The notes below the pieces were generated by a model. It was not told the DNA's origin and did no database searches. It was given only the letters and a program-made list of their open reading frames with translations. A program made the position numbers and the translations under genes. Shown here one piece after another: positions 39,247 through 51,451 of a stretch of DNA of 64,000 nt (positions are counted from its first letter, which is position 1; every line of letters begins with the position of its first letter). Source of the DNA: Ruegeria atlantica (GTDB lineage Bacteria; Pseudomonadota; Alphaproteobacteria; Rhodobacterales; Rhodobacteraceae); NCBI RefSeq assembly GCF_001458195.1, contig NZ_CYPU01000007.1, forward strand, positions 62,001-126,000, written 5' to 3'.

Positions 39247-39693
39247 GTGACAGCCTCAAAACGCATTGTTCTTTCCAGCGACCACGCGGCTATCGAGCTG
39301 CGCCAGGCGGTCGCCGACCACATCGCAGCGCAAGGCTGGGAGGTCGTCGATATCGGCCCCAAAATGCCTGAAAGCACACATTATCCCATCCACGGAAAAG
39401 CTGCGGCTCAGGCTGTTGCTGCTGGTGATTGCCACCTTGGGATCGTCCTGTGCGGTACGGGTCAGGGCATCATGATGGCGGCCAACAAGGTACCGGGCAT
39501 TCGCTGTGGCGTGTGTTCTGACGCCTTTTCGGCCCGCATGATCCGCGCGCACAACAACGCCAACATGCTGTCGATTGGCGCGCGCGTTGTGGGCGAAGGT
39601 CAGGCCCTTGATATCGTGGATGCTTTCCTCGGCACCGAGTTTGAAAGCGGCCGCCACGCAACTCGTGTGGACATGATCGAAGAAAACGATTGA
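39247..39693 (+). CDS. rpiB: Ribose-5-phosphate isomerase B
   Basis: A 148-residue RpiB/LacA-type isomerase that interconverts ribulose and ribose 5-phosphate, which feeds prs upstream. SSDHAAIELRQAVADHI opens it, the catalytic Cys is in IVLCGTGQGIMMAANK, and RAHNNANMLSIGARV follows. It begins 60 bases after prs across the terminator, so some transcription may be separate. Confidence 0.95.
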   Translation: MTASKRIVLSSDHAAIELRQAVADHIAAQGWEVVDIGPKMPESTHYPIHGKAAAQAVAAGDCHLGIVLCGTGQGIMMAANKVPGIRCGVCSDAFSARMIRAHNNANMLSIGARVVGEGQALDIVDAFLGTEFESGRHATRVDMIEEND

Positions 39694-39961
39694 TAAGGTT
39701 CAAGTCCAAAGATCTTTTGAAGCGAAACTAAGTGCAAAAAAGGCTTGTTTACGGCACTGATGAAAACAAGTAACGCCTGCCACCTTAGGGATCGGGCAGG
39801 TCGTTGAGGGGAGCTGCCTGTCCTCGTCACACACCCACTTTCGATACATTTCAACATTTGCTCTCGTTGGAAAGCCTTTCACAAGAGCCGCCTCCCGACC
39901 AATTGTCACCACATTCTCGCAGCAAGTTGCAGTTTATTGCGAAACCAAAAGAAATCACCTT

Positions 39962-40654
39962 ATGTCAAACGCCAATTTTCACGATCGCATACAACGCATC
40001 AACGCCAAATCCCAACAACCTCGGGCAACGTTGTATGGCGGGTCACAAACCGCCCCGACACAGGTAAAAAAGAAACCGAACCTAGCTGTTCTGTTTGCCG
40101 GTTCATTCTTAATCTGCATGGGACTATATGTTATCAAGGACCTAAACGAAGAATACGAAGTGCTTCGCGATAGCAATGGCCTAGGGTTCATAACTGCGTT
40201 TGCTCTGAGTGGCGCGGTTTTTCTTCTAGCGGGTTGCTTCATCCTCTTTCGCGCTTTTTCGAGCAAACGAAGTTCCGGCAATGGCACTGCGCTTCAAAGT
40301 TCAGAGAACGGTGAACCCCAAATCCTAAGAGCATCGGGCAAGGCGCAGACACTAAGCTCGGTTTTCGGCCTCATACTCGGTGTTGGTGCATGCGTTTGCT
40401 TTTTATCAGGTGTGATGGCTACAAGAGTTGCAACTGAGACCGCGTTTGAGGTCTTTCAGAGTGCTTTAGTGGTTTCGATTTCTTTGCTTGTTTCGTCGAT
40501 ACTCATCGGACTCGTTGGCGTACTTCTGCGTGGATATGCGCTTGGCCGAGTTCCGGTGTATTTTGCAATCGGCTCTTTGGCGACCTTTTCGATAGTCCTT
40601 TTTACAGGATTGCCTGCGCAGTTAATGGAATACTTCATTTCCGCTTTGCAGTAA
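39962..40654 (+). CDS. Hypothetical membrane protein
   Basis: A 230-residue protein of unknown family. The first 38 residues are soluble and basic. About five membrane segments follow: near 40-58, 74-96, 131-150, 165-188 and 198-220. Two central loops are rich in Ser and Gly. It lies in a more AT-rich patch (39.7-41.1 kb) together with the lectin gene, unlike the GC-rich neighbours, which hints at later acquisition. No function is offered. Confidence 0.6.
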   Translation: MSNANFHDRIQRINAKSQQPRATLYGGSQTAPTQVKKKPNLAVLFAGSFLICMGLYVIKDLNEEYEVLRDSNGLGFITAFALSGAVFLLAGCFILFRAFSSKRSSGNGTALQSSENGEPQILRASGKAQTLSSVFGLILGVGACVCFLSGVMATRVATETAFEVFQSALVVSISLLVSSILIGLVGVLLRGYALGRVPVYFAIGSLATFSIVLFTGLPAQLMEYFISALQ

Positions 40655-40703
40655 CTACGAGCGAAAGGAAACAGAGGTGTTGCAATATGATTGACCCTCT
40701 GTA

Positions 40704-41054
40704 TTAGGAGATATCCCAATCATCGTCATGAGCCACCTCTCCGATGGCGGTCCAGGCCACCCGTATTCGTGCGATTCGTGTGTCTGACCATGTTCGGAAC
40801 ACAGCGCTGAAGCCCTCGGACGTAATATCTTCGGCGGTAACTTCGGCGCGCAGGGCGGAAGATGTATCTACATCCCACAAGGACACGCCAACCTGAACAA
40901 TCGGAACTGATCGGAACGCCTGACTGAACGTCACGACTGACCGGCGCTGGCGCGGCCCTTCGCCCGTCCACATCTCGCCGCCATCTGCGAACTCGGAAAA
41001 AATGACTGCCTCGCCTTGGTCGATTCCAATCGGGTGGGATTTAAACGTCTTCAT
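40704..41054 (-). CDS. H-type lectin domain protein
   Basis: A 116-residue protein consisting of a single H-type lectin-like domain. FADGGEMWTGEGPRQRRSVVTF and the VPIVQVGVSLWD and IRVAWTAIGE strands match the fold of discoidin-type (Helix pomatia) lectins that bind carbohydrates such as GalNAc. No signal peptide is seen, so a cytoplasmic or phage-tail-like origin is possible; such domains occur in phage and secreted proteins. It converges with the membrane protein and is separated from the atp operon by a terminator. Confidence 0.75.
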   Translation of the reverse strand: MKTFKSHPIGIDQGEAVIFSEFADGGEMWTGEGPRQRRSVVTFSQAFRSVPIVQVGVSLWDVDTSSALRAEVTAEDITSEGFSAVFRTWSDTRIARIRVAWTAIGEVAHDDDWDIS

Positions 41055-41113
41055 TCATTCAACTTTATTTATAAACCCCCGGAGGTTAACCCGGTACTTC
41101 ACTAAAACTCCAC

Positions 41114-41143
41114 AAAAAAACGGCCCCGATTCAACGGGACCGT
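41114..41143 (-). terminator. Terminator of the atp operon
   Basis: On the minus strand AACGGTCCCG and CGGGGCCGTT pair around TTGAAT with one G-U pair, followed by eight T. It lies about 27 bases after atpC. Confidence 0.85.
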
Positions 41144-41169
41144 TCTAAGTCAATTGAACGCCGATGGGC

Positions 41170-41580
41170 TCACAGGCTCATATGCGTTCCAAGGGCTTCC
41201 ATATCGGCCAGCAGTTTGGCAGCGTCATCGACAATTGTCTGATCATCGCCTGCCTTGGCTGCTTCGTGCGAAGCACGCGCCTCGGCGACCAGATCGTCCA
41301 GATGCGACCGGGTCACTTCGGCGACCGGAATGGCTTTTTCGGCCAGAACCGACAGGCCATCGCCATTGATCTGAGCAAACCCGCCGGTGACCAGATATTC
41401 ACTGGACCCCTCGGGTGCCTCGACCTTCAGGATGCCCGGGCGCAGCGTCGTGATGGTGGGGGCATGGTCAGGCATCGCCGTCATGTCCCCGTCCGCGCCG
41501 GGAAGCTGGACCGCGGTCGCGCTGAGCGAAGCAAGGCTCCGCTCGGGGCTGACGAGGTCAAATTGCATCGTGTTTGCCAT
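41170..41580 (-). CDS. atpC: F1 ATP synthase subunit epsilon
   Basis: The 136-residue central-stalk subunit that inhibits ATP hydrolysis. It starts [33 protein letters not shown] and has [18 protein letters not shown]; the C-terminal helical part ([12 protein letters not shown]) is present. It is the last gene of the operon, 12 bases after atpD. Confidence 0.95.
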   Translation of the reverse strand: MANTMQFDLVSPERSLASLSATAVQLPGADGDMTAMPDHAPTITTLRPGILKVEAPEGSSEYLVTGGFAQINGDGLSVLAEKAIPVAEVTRSHLDDLVAEARASHEAAKAGDDQTIVDDAAKLLADMEALGTHMSL

Positions 41581-41592
41581 CAGGTGTGCTCC

Positions 41593-43913
<2,321 letters not shown>

Positions 43914-43928
43914 GTGCCCGCCTCTCCC

Positions 43929-45467
43929 TTAAGCGAAGGTTGCGGCGTATTCGTCCAGCGCAGCCTTGATCTTGTCGGAAGCGTCGCCCTTGATCTTGGG
44001 ATCTTCGTCGGTGATCCACTGAAGCAGGTCGGCGTGCTTGCCGCGCAGGTGCGCCAGCAGGCCAGCTTCGTAACGGCCAACATCGGAAACGTCGATCTTG
44101 TCGAGGTAACCGTTGGTGCCGGCGAAGATGACACAGACGATTTCAGCGTTGGTCAGCGGCGAGTACTGCGGCTGCTTCATCAGCTCGGTCAGACGCGCAC
44201 CACGGTTCAGCAGCTGCTGGGTCGCGGCGTCAAGGTCGGAACCAAACTGCGCAAACGCAGCCATTTCGCGGTACTGAGCCAGTTCCAGCTTAACCGGACC
44301 GGCAACCGACTTCATCGAGTTGGTCTGAGCCGAAGAGCCCACACGCGAAACCGACAGACCGGTGTTCACAGCAGGACGGATGCCCTGATAGAACAGTTCG
44401 GTTTCCAGGAAGATCTGGCCGTCGGTGATCGAGATCACGTTGGTCGGAATAAACGCCGAAACGTCACCACCTTGCGTTTCGATAACCGGCAGAGCGGTCA
44501 GCGAGCCAGCACCGAAGTCTTCGTTCAGCTTCGCCGAACGCTCCAGCAGGCGGGAGTGGAGATAGAAAACGTCGCCAGGATAGGCTTCACGTCCGGGCGG
44601 ACGACGCAGCAGCAGCGACATCTGACGATAGGACACAGCCTGTTTCGACAGGTCATCATAGATGATCAGTGCGTGGCGGCCATTGTCGCGGAAGAATTCG
44701 GCCATTGCGGTCGCGGCATAGGGTGCCAGGAACTGCATCGGCGCCGGGTCGGACGCGGTTGCGGCCACAACGATCGAGTAGTCAATCGCGCCGGACTCTT
44801 CCAGTTTCTTCACCAGCTGCGCAACGGTCGAACGCTTTTGGCCGATCGCGACGTAAACGCAGTACAGCTTCTTCGACTCGTCGTCGCCTGCTGCATCGTT
44901 GTAGGTTTTCTGGTTCAGGATCGCGTCCAGAGCAACGGCAGTTTTACCGGTCTGGCGGTCACCAATGATCAGCTCACGCTGGCCACGACCAATCGGGATC
45001 ATCGCGTCAACCGATTTCAGGCCGGTTGCCATCGGTTCATGAACCGATTTACGCGGGATGATGCCCGGTGCTTTGACGTCAGCAACGCCACGCTCGGTGG
45101 ATTCGATGGGGCCTTTGCCGTCCAGCGGGTTGCCTAGACCGTCAACAACACGACCCAGCAGACCGTTACCAATCGGAACGTCCACGATCGAGTTGGTGCG
45201 CTTGACGATGTCACCTTCTTTGATGTCACGGTCGGAACCGAAGATAACAACACCAACGTTGTCGCTTTCCAGGTTCAGCGCCATGCCCATGATGCCACCG
45301 GGGAATTCGACCATCTCACCCGCTTGCACATTGTCCAGACCGTATACGCGGGCAATCCCGTCACCGACGCTCAGCACGCGACCGATTTCGGCCACTTCGG
45401 CTTCCTGACCAAAATTCTCGATCTGGTCCTTCAGGATTGCAGAAATCTCTGCAGCTTGGATTCCCAT
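43929..45467 (-). CDS. atpA: F1 ATP synthase subunit alpha
   Basis: The 512-residue non-catalytic nucleotide-binding subunit. [16 protein letters not shown] is the P-loop, and [49 protein letters not shown] is the family's long signature region. It starts immediately after the atpH stop. Confidence 0.98.
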   Translation of the reverse strand: MGIQAAEISAILKDQIENFGQEAEVAEIGRVLSVGDGIARVYGLDNVQAGEMVEFPGGIMGMALNLESDNVGVVIFGSDRDIKEGDIVKRTNSIVDVPIGNGLLGRVVDGLGNPLDGKGPIESTERGVADVKAPGIIPRKSVHEPMATGLKSVDAMIPIGRGQRELIIGDRQTGKTAVALDAILNQKTYNDAAGDDESKKLYCVYVAIGQKRSTVAQLVKKLEESGAIDYSIVVAATASDPAPMQFLAPYAATAMAEFFRDNGRHALIIYDDLSKQAVSYRQMSLLLRRPPGREAYPGDVFYLHSRLLERSAKLNEDFGAGSLTALPVIETQGGDVSAFIPTNVISITDGQIFLETELFYQGIRPAVNTGLSVSRVGSSAQTNSMKSVAGPVKLELAQYREMAAFAQFGSDLDAATQQLLNRGARLTELMKQPQYSPLTNAEIVCVIFAGTNGYLDKIDVSDVGRYEAGLLAHLRGKHADLLQWITDEDPKIKGDASDKIKAALDEYAATFA

Positions 45468-46034
45468 TTATCCGACCTCTTTCATTGCATTCTGTAGGGA
45501 GTTGAGCTTCGAACGGATCGAGCTATCGATCATCTTCGAGCCCACTTTAACGACAAGACCGCCAATGAGGCTTTCATCAACGGTCGCATTTATTGTCACG
45601 GTCTTGCCCACACGCTCGGACAGCGTCTTGGACAGTTTTTCCAGTTGTGTCTTGGTCAGCGCCTTGGCCGACGCGACATCGGCGGTCACTTCGCCACGTT
45701 CGTCCGCCAGCATGTCGCGCAGAACCTGCACCAACTCGGGAACGACGAACAGACGGCGCTTCTGTGCCATCAGAGCCAGCGTGTTACGCATGATGGCGTG
45801 CAGACCCATTTTGTCAGCGATTGCGGTAATGGCGCCTTCTTGTTCGGCACGCGAAACCAGAGGCGATGCGATCAGGTCGCGCAGTTCGGCGCTTTCGCCC
45901 AATGCTGCTGCCAGATCGTTGATTCCGGTTTCCAGACCTGCGAGGTCATTATTCTCTTTGGCGATCTCAAAGATCGCGGTGGCATAGCGCTTGGCAATGC
46001 CTGTGGAAATCGAAGCTGGTTCGGACACGTCCAC
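45468..46034 (-). CDS. atpH: F1 ATP synthase subunit delta
   Basis: The 188-residue peripheral-stalk subunit that links F1 to F0. GIAKRYATAIFEIAKENNDLAGLE opens it, and the C-terminal RVGKTVTINATVDESLIGGLVVKVGSKMIDSSIRSKL is the typical signature. It is the first gene of the operon; no F0 genes follow, so a, b and c subunits are encoded elsewhere, as usual in this group. Confidence 0.97.
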   Translation of the reverse strand: MDVSEPASISTGIAKRYATAIFEIAKENNDLAGLETGINDLAAALGESAELRDLIASPLVSRAEQEGAITAIADKMGLHAIMRNTLALMAQKRRLFVVPELVQVLRDMLADERGEVTADVASAKALTKTQLEKLSKTLSERVGKTVTINATVDESLIGGLVVKVGSKMIDSSIRSKLNSLQNAMKEVG

Positions 46035-46339
46035 CCTTCCGATATTTTGGGCCCCGAATTCGCGTTGCGGCAGCTACCCCGGGGGCGTGAAGAAACCCCG
46101 GCCAGACGGTCGGGGATCAAAATCACCGGGGATGTAGCAGAGCCGAACCCAGCTAGCAATACATTATCACGGCAACAGGTTTATCCACAAAGTGTTCAAT
46201 TTCAATAACTTAAGGGGGGTGCGACCCTTTTATCCGGCTGAAACAGACGAAAAATGTTACGAAAGTGTAGGTTTTTGCGATTCCTGTGTACTTTTTCCCT
46301 CAATTTTTGCGAATTGAAGAGGGGAAATGACCGGGCTGC
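46035..46339. other. Promoter region upstream of the atp operon
   Basis: The gap between atpH and the methyltransferase end is 305 bases and more AT-rich than the genes. No protein gene is credible. It must contain the atp operon promoter, reading left. A single DnaA-box-like TTATCCACA lies at 46181-46189, too little to suggest an origin. Confidence 0.6.
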
Positions 46340-47074
46340 TCAGGCTGGCTTCAGAAGGCCATCAAGCGCCTTTATCGGACGACGTTCGGCATCCTTTGCA
46401 ACACTGCCGCTGGGCGGTCGGATGTGTTTTGTCACCTCAACCATAAGCACTCCGCCTGCCATGACTGTTGGCAGCCTTTGGCCAGTCTTTTCGATCAGGC
46501 TCGCCGACTTCAGCCAGAAACGACGGAATGACGGCGGCAGATACAGAGCCGAGCAATGACTTTCCGGGATGAAGTGATGCGCCTTGAGCTGACTTTCCAG
46601 CTGCGAGGCTGTGTACGGCCGACCAAAGCCAAACGGGGTCTTATCCGTCCGCGACCACAAACCAGCCCGGTTGGGCACAACAAAGAAAGCGCGCCCCCCT
46701 GGCCCCAACACGCGCCAGCACTCATTCAGCAATTGGCTGGGCCGCTGCGAGGTTTCAAGCCCGTGCATCACAATCAGCTTGTCGACATGACCTGTTTCAA
46801 TCGGCCACAGGGTTTCTTCGGTCAGAACCGACACATTGGGCATTCCGGCGGGCCAGGGCATGACGCCTTGCGGGCCTGGCATCAAACCGATCACGCGGCG
46901 GGCGTCCGCAAGATAAGGACGCAGCAATGGAACCGCGAAGCCGAATCCTGCAACCGTTTGCCCCATGGCCTCGGGCCATTGCTCGATCAGTCGCCCACGG
47001 ATCGCCGCCTGCGCGGCACGACCCAGAGTGCTGCGATAGTAGAAGTTCCTCAAATCCTGCACATCAAGATGCAT
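46340..47074 (-). CDS. Class I SAM-dependent methyltransferase
   Basis: A 244-residue methyltransferase. [14 protein letters not shown] replaces the usual glycine-rich SAM loop, and [39 protein letters not shown] is the strand 4-5 region. It is related to the methyltransferases next to gloB in many alphaproteobacteria. The start is taken at ATG 47074 ([15 protein letters not shown]). It diverges from gloB by about 60 bases. Target unknown. Confidence 0.82.
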   Translation of the reverse strand: MHLDVQDLRNFYYRSTLGRAAQAAIRGRLIEQWPEAMGQTVAGFGFAVPLLRPYLADARRVIGLMPGPQGVMPWPAGMPNVSVLTEETLWPIETGHVDKLIVMHGLETSQRPSQLLNECWRVLGPGGRAFFVVPNRAGLWSRTDKTPFGFGRPYTASQLESQLKAHHFIPESHCSALYLPPSFRRFWLKSASLIEKTGQRLPTVMAGGVLMVEVTKHIRPPSGSVAKDAERRPIKALDGLLKPA

Positions 47075-47135
47075 TGCAGACACCCGGTCAATCGGCTTAG
47101 CTGGGCGCAGTCTAGCAACGAAAGGGCAAAAGGCC

Positions 47136-47903
47136 ATGCCTCTTGAGGTCGTTACCATCCCATGTCTCAGCGACAATTACGCATTTCTGGCGCATGACGC
47201 CGCAAGCGGCAATACCGCGCTGGTCGACGCGCCCGAAGCCGGACCCATTCTGGCCGAATTGGACAAGCGCGGCTGGACATTATCCCATGTTCTTCTAACC
47301 CATCACCATTGGGACCATGTGGATGGCCTGTCTGCCATTTTGGAAAGACATCCGGCCAAAGTTGTTGGCGCGGCCGCCGATGCGCACCGCCTGCCCCCGC
47401 TGGATCAGCAGGTCAGTGACGGTGATACGTTTGAATTCGGAAGCGAACAGATTCGGGTGCTGGATGTGTCCGGCCATACTGTTGGCCATGTCGCCTATTA
47501 CATGCCGGAGAGCGCAGTTGTTTTCACTGCAGACAGCCTCATGGCATTGGGGTGCGGGCGCTTGTTCGAAGGCACGGCGCCACAGATGTGGGCCTCTCTC
47601 AGCAAGTTGGCCGCCCTTCCCGATGAGACAATCGTATGCTCTGGCCACGAATACACGCAATCAAACGCAAAATTCGCGTTAACCGTCGATCCAACCAATG
47701 CTGCGCTGCAAAAACGCGCTGATGATATCGACCGCGCGCGCGCTGCCGGAGAACCCACGGTTCCTTCGACGATGGCGCTGGAAAAGGCCACAAACCCGTT
47801 CTTGCGGGCCGCTGACCCGGCGATTCAGGCGCATTTGGGTATGCAAAATTCGGACACCCCAGAAGTTTTTGCTGAAATTCGGACTAGAAAAGACAGCTTC
47901 TAG
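47136..47903 (+). CDS. gloB: Hydroxyacylglutathione hydrolase (glyoxalase II)
   Basis: Hydrolyses S-lactoylglutathione in methylglyoxal detoxification; 255 residues. The metallo-beta-lactamase site is [13 protein letters not shown] at about residue 50, with metal ligands in [10 protein letters not shown] and [17 protein letters not shown]; the C-terminal helical domain has NPFLRA. Full length. It diverges from the methyltransferase. Confidence 0.96.
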   Translation: MPLEVVTIPCLSDNYAFLAHDAASGNTALVDAPEAGPILAELDKRGWTLSHVLLTHHHWDHVDGLSAILERHPAKVVGAAADAHRLPPLDQQVSDGDTFEFGSEQIRVLDVSGHTVGHVAYYMPESAVVFTADSLMALGCGRLFEGTAPQMWASLSKLAALPDETIVCSGHEYTQSNAKFALTVDPTNAALQKRADDIDRARAAGEPTVPSTMALEKATNPFLRAADPAIQAHLGMQNSDTPEVFAEIRTRKDSF

Positions 47904-48075
47904 TACCCAAATTGCCTTCCTCACGGCCACGGTCACGTGAAATGTGACTGTCAAGAGCAAGAAAACCCTTGAAGCCGGGCCACGATCAACCAAACTCTAA
48001 TAGTATGAGGACATGGTTGGGATGGGGTTCCGGCCGAAGCCTGCCCCTTTCGACCCAAGACAGAGGAGCACCCGC

Positions 48076-50400
48076 GTGCCTTCATTCTCGAGCACATTAG
48101 AACAAGCCATCCACGCGGCCTTGGCGGCTGCGAATGAACGGCGTCACGAATTTGCCACGCTAGAGCATCTGCTTCTGGCGTTACTGGAAGAACCTGACGC
48201 CATCCGCGTCATGAAAGCCTGCAGCGTCGATCTGGAAGAACTGCGCAGCACTCTGGTCGAATTCATTGACGAAGATCTATCCAATCTGGTCACGGATATC
48301 GACGGTTCCGAGGCCGTGCCAACGGCCGCTTTCCAGCGCGTCATACAACGCGCGGCGATCCACGTCCAAAGTTCGGGCCGGACCGAAGTGACCGGCGCAA
48401 ACGTTCTGGTCGCCATCTTTGCCGAACGTGAAAGCAATGCAGCCTATTTCCTGCAAGAGCAGGACATGACGCGCTACGACGCGGTAAACTTCATTGCGCA
48501 CGGCGTGGCCAAAGACCCTGCCTACGGCGAAAACCGCTCGGTTTCGGGCGCGGATCAAGTCGAGGAAGAGGCTCAGCCTGGCGTCACCGAAGGCGAGCAA
48601 AAGGAAAGCGCGCTTGGGAAATACTGCATCGACCTGAACGCTAAATCGCGCGCGGGCGATGTCGACCCGTTGATCGGTCGAGCTGATGAGGTTGAGCGTT
48701 GTATTCAGGTCCTGTGCCGCCGCCGCAAGAACAACCCGCTGCTGGTAGGTGATCCCGGCGTGGGCAAGACCGCCATCGCCGAAGGCCTGGCACGCAAAAT
48801 TGTTGGCGGCGAAGCGCCAGATGTGCTGTCCGAGACCACCATCTATTCTCTCGACATGGGTGCTCTGCTGGCAGGTACCCGCTATCGCGGCGACTTCGAG
48901 GAACGCCTGAAGGCGGTTGTGACCGAGTTGGAGGACCACCCCGACGCGGTGCTGTTCATTGATGAAATTCACACCGTGATCGGTGCCGGTGCCACCTCGG
49001 GTGGCGCGATGGATGCGTCGAACCTGCTGAAACCTGCCCTGCAGGGCGGCAAATTGCGCACCATGGGCTCGACCACGTACAAGGAATTCCGTCAGCATTT
49101 TGAAAGAGACCGCGCGCTGAGCCGCCGGTTCCAGAAGATCGACGTGAGCGAGCCTTCGGTCGAAGACAGCGTGAAAATCCTGCGCGGTCTGAAACCCTAT
49201 TTCGAAGAGCATCATGAGATCAAATATACCGCCGATGCCATTAAGACCGCGGTGGAACTGTCGGCCCGCTATATCAACGACCGTAAACTGCCCGATAAAG
49301 CCATCGATGTAATCGATGAGGCCGGTGCGGCGCAGCATCTGGTGGCTGAGAGCAAACGGCGCAAGACCATCGGGGTCAAGGAAATCGAGGCGGTCGTCGC
49401 CAAGATCGCCCGCATTCCACCCAAGAACGTCACCAAAGACGATGCTGAGGTGCTGAAAGACCTCGAGGCCTCGTTGAAACGTGTCGTATTCGGCCAGGAT
49501 CTCGCAATCGAGGCGCTGTCGAGCGCAATCAAACTGGCGCGTGCCGGTCTGCGTGAACCTGAAAAGCCCATCGGCAACTATCTGTTCGCCGGCCCGACCG
49601 GTGTGGGTAAGACCGAAGTTGCGAAACAGCTGGCGGATACGCTGGGTGTAGAACTGCTGCGCTTTGACATGTCAGAGTACATGGAGAAGCACGCCGTCAG
49701 CCGTCTGATCGGCGCGCCTCCGGGCTATGTAGGCTTTGATCAGGGTGGTCTGCTGACCGACGGCGTCGACCAGCATCCGCATTGCGTGCTGCTGCTGGAT
49801 GAGATTGAAAAGGCCCATCCGGACGTGTTCAACATCCTGTTGCAGGTGATGGACCACGGTGAGTTGACCGATCACAACGGACGTACGGTGAACTTCCGCA
49901 ACGTGGTGCTGATCATGACCTCTAACGCGGGTGCACAGGAACAGGCCAAGGCTGCCATCGGCTTTGCCCGTGACCGTCGCGAGGGCGAGGATACGGCCGC
50001 AATCGAACGTATGTTCACGCCGGAATTCCGCAACCGCCTGGACGCTGTGATCTCCTTCGCGCCACTGCCGAAAGAGGTCATCCTGCAGGTGGTCGAGAAG
50101 TTCGTTCTGCAGCTTGAAGCGCAATTGCTGGATCGCAATGTGACCATCGATCTGACCCCCAAAGCTGCCGCGTGGCTGGCGGACAAAGGGTATGATGACA
50201 AGATGGGTGCTCGCCCACTGGGTCGTGTTATTCAAGAACACATCAAGAAACCACTGGCTGAAGAGTTGCTGTTCGGCAAGCTGGCCAAGGGTGGTGTGGT
50301 CCGCGTGTCCGTCAAAAAGGGCGATTTGAACCTGGAAATTCTTGGCCCCGATCAGCCAAGAATTCCGGGCGACAAACCTCCGCTTTTGACCGCGGATTAA
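48076..50400 (+). CDS. clpA: ATP-dependent Clp protease ATP-binding subunit ClpA
   Basis: The unfoldase partner of ClpP; 774 residues. Two Clp N repeats open it, followed by two AAA+ domains with Walker A motifs GDPGVGKT (about residue 215) and GPTGVGKT (about 500) and Walker B DEIH and [10 protein letters not shown]. The IGL-type ClpP loop is expected near GFARD. A GTG start at 48076 with AGAGGAG is preferred; the longer frame from 48013 has no such site. clpS is not adjacent in the window. Confidence 0.95.
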   Translation: MPSFSSTLEQAIHAALAAANERRHEFATLEHLLLALLEEPDAIRVMKACSVDLEELRSTLVEFIDEDLSNLVTDIDGSEAVPTAAFQRVIQRAAIHVQSSGRTEVTGANVLVAIFAERESNAAYFLQEQDMTRYDAVNFIAHGVAKDPAYGENRSVSGADQVEEEAQPGVTEGEQKESALGKYCIDLNAKSRAGDVDPLIGRADEVERCIQVLCRRRKNNPLLVGDPGVGKTAIAEGLARKIVGGEAPDVLSETTIYSLDMGALLAGTRYRGDFEERLKAVVTELEDHPDAVLFIDEIHTVIGAGATSGGAMDASNLLKPALQGGKLRTMGSTTYKEFRQHFERDRALSRRFQKIDVSEPSVEDSVKILRGLKPYFEEHHEIKYTADAIKTAVELSARYINDRKLPDKAIDVIDEAGAAQHLVAESKRRKTIGVKEIEAVVAKIARIPPKNVTKDDAEVLKDLEASLKRVVFGQDLAIEALSSAIKLARAGLREPEKPIGNYLFAGPTGVGKTEVAKQLADTLGVELLRFDMSEYMEKHAVSRLIGAPPGYVGFDQGGLLTDGVDQHPHCVLLLDEIEKAHPDVFNILLQVMDHGELTDHNGRTVNFRNVVLIMTSNAGAQEQAKAAIGFARDRREGEDTAAIERMFTPEFRNRLDAVISFAPLPKEVILQVVEKFVLQLEAQLLDRNVTIDLTPKAAAWLADKGYDDKMGARPLGRVIQEHIKKPLAEELLFGKLAKGGVVRVSVKKGDLNLEILGPDQPRIPGDKPPLLTAD

Positions 50401-50425
50401 GACGCCGCATTCGCCTAACAAGTCT

Positions 50426-50456
50426 AATCGCCCGGTTGTTCAGCAGCCGGGCGATT
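50426..50456 (+). terminator. Hairpin after clpA
   Basis: AATCGCCCGG and CCGGGCGATT form a perfect 10-base stem 25 bases after the stop. The following TTTCGTTTC is only a weak T run. Confidence 0.65.
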
Positions 50457-50538
50457 TCGTTTCGGCCACAAACTTTTTCGACGGAACAGCCAAACCCGCG
50501 CGTTTCATTATCACTGATAAATTGCAAAGGGGAATTTG

Positions 50539-51426
50539 ATGACCAAAACCGTCGCCGTTTGGAGCGTAGCATTCGCCCTTTCTGCCGTTGCCGCCATAGC
50601 AACTGCCCAGCACAGATTTCGATATCACGACGAGACAGAAACGCAGCCACTGCGCCTGCAGCCCGCAACGATTGATCCGGGGCACAGCCACTCTGAAACC
50701 TCTGAGACCCGCAAAAATATACACGTCTCGGCCAACGGGATCCCCGATCACCTTGTCGGGCGCTTTCCGAACCAAGGCAACCCGCACAGCATTTCCGAGC
50801 AGCGCGTCAACTTGAAAGTACCGACGAACCCGAAATCCAATCGATCCACCACCCCGCTTGAAATGGGATGGAACTTTGGAGTGTCTCTGAACGGCGTCGT
50901 GTTCGACCCGTTGGCCGCTGAGTTCTGGCAGGGCAATCCCCGCTCAGGCTGGTCCTACAATGCGCTTGGGGGCGCGGTCACTTTGGGGTTCGACGAAAAC
51001 TATGCCCATGTGCAACCCAATGGAAAATACCATTATCACGGCATCCCCACGGGCTTTATTGAGTTGCTGAACTATACACCCAACCGACATTCACCGCTGA
51101 TCGGATACGCGGCAGACGGCTTCCCGATTTACGCAATGACCGGCGTTTTGGATGGGAAAGTGACGCAAATGAAGTCGTCGTACAGATTGAAAAGCGGCAA
51201 CCGCCCTGGAGGAAGCGCACCCGACGGAAAGCATGATAGCACGTTTAATGAGGACTACGCTTATGTAGCAGGCGCCGGAAATCTGGATGAATGCAACGGA
51301 GCCTTTACGATTTCGCCTGAATATCCATCTGGAACGTATGCCTATTTCCTGACTGAAAGTTACCCGGTCGTCCCGCGCTGCTTTGCGGGTAAGCCAGATA
51401 ACAGCTTTCGGTTTGGTCGTCGCTGA
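50539..51426 (+). CDS. YHYH domain protein, secreted
   Basis: A 295-residue protein with a signal peptide (MTKTVAVWSVAFALSAVAAIATA). The YHYH domain is recognisable by GKYHYHGIPTGF at about residue 170 and GYAADGFPIYAMTG; the C terminus reads CNGAFTISPEYPSGTYAYFLTESYPVVPRCFAG. The family is often found in outer or periplasmic proteins, with a possible metal-binding role; function unknown. The ATG at 50539 follows AAAGGGGAA. It converges with the motor-like pair. Confidence 0.85.
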   Translation: MTKTVAVWSVAFALSAVAAIATAQHRFRYHDETETQPLRLQPATIDPGHSHSETSETRKNIHVSANGIPDHLVGRFPNQGNPHSISEQRVNLKVPTNPKSNRSTTPLEMGWNFGVSLNGVVFDPLAAEFWQGNPRSGWSYNALGGAVTLGFDENYAHVQPNGKYHYHGIPTGFIELLNYTPNRHSPLIGYAADGFPIYAMTGVLDGKVTQMKSSYRLKSGNRPGGSAPDGKHDSTFNEDYAYVAGAGNLDECNGAFTISPEYPSGTYAYFLTESYPVVPRCFAGKPDNSFRFGRR

Positions 51427-51451
51427 CCCGTACCCTTAACGAGTGTCTCGG

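Noticed and set aside
46181..46189. DnaA-box-like TTATCCACA upstream of atpH (a second copy at about 27706 inside the beta-lactamase).
   Set aside because: Two isolated 9-mers in 64 kb are within chance, with no AT-rich unwinding element, so no origin is claimed.
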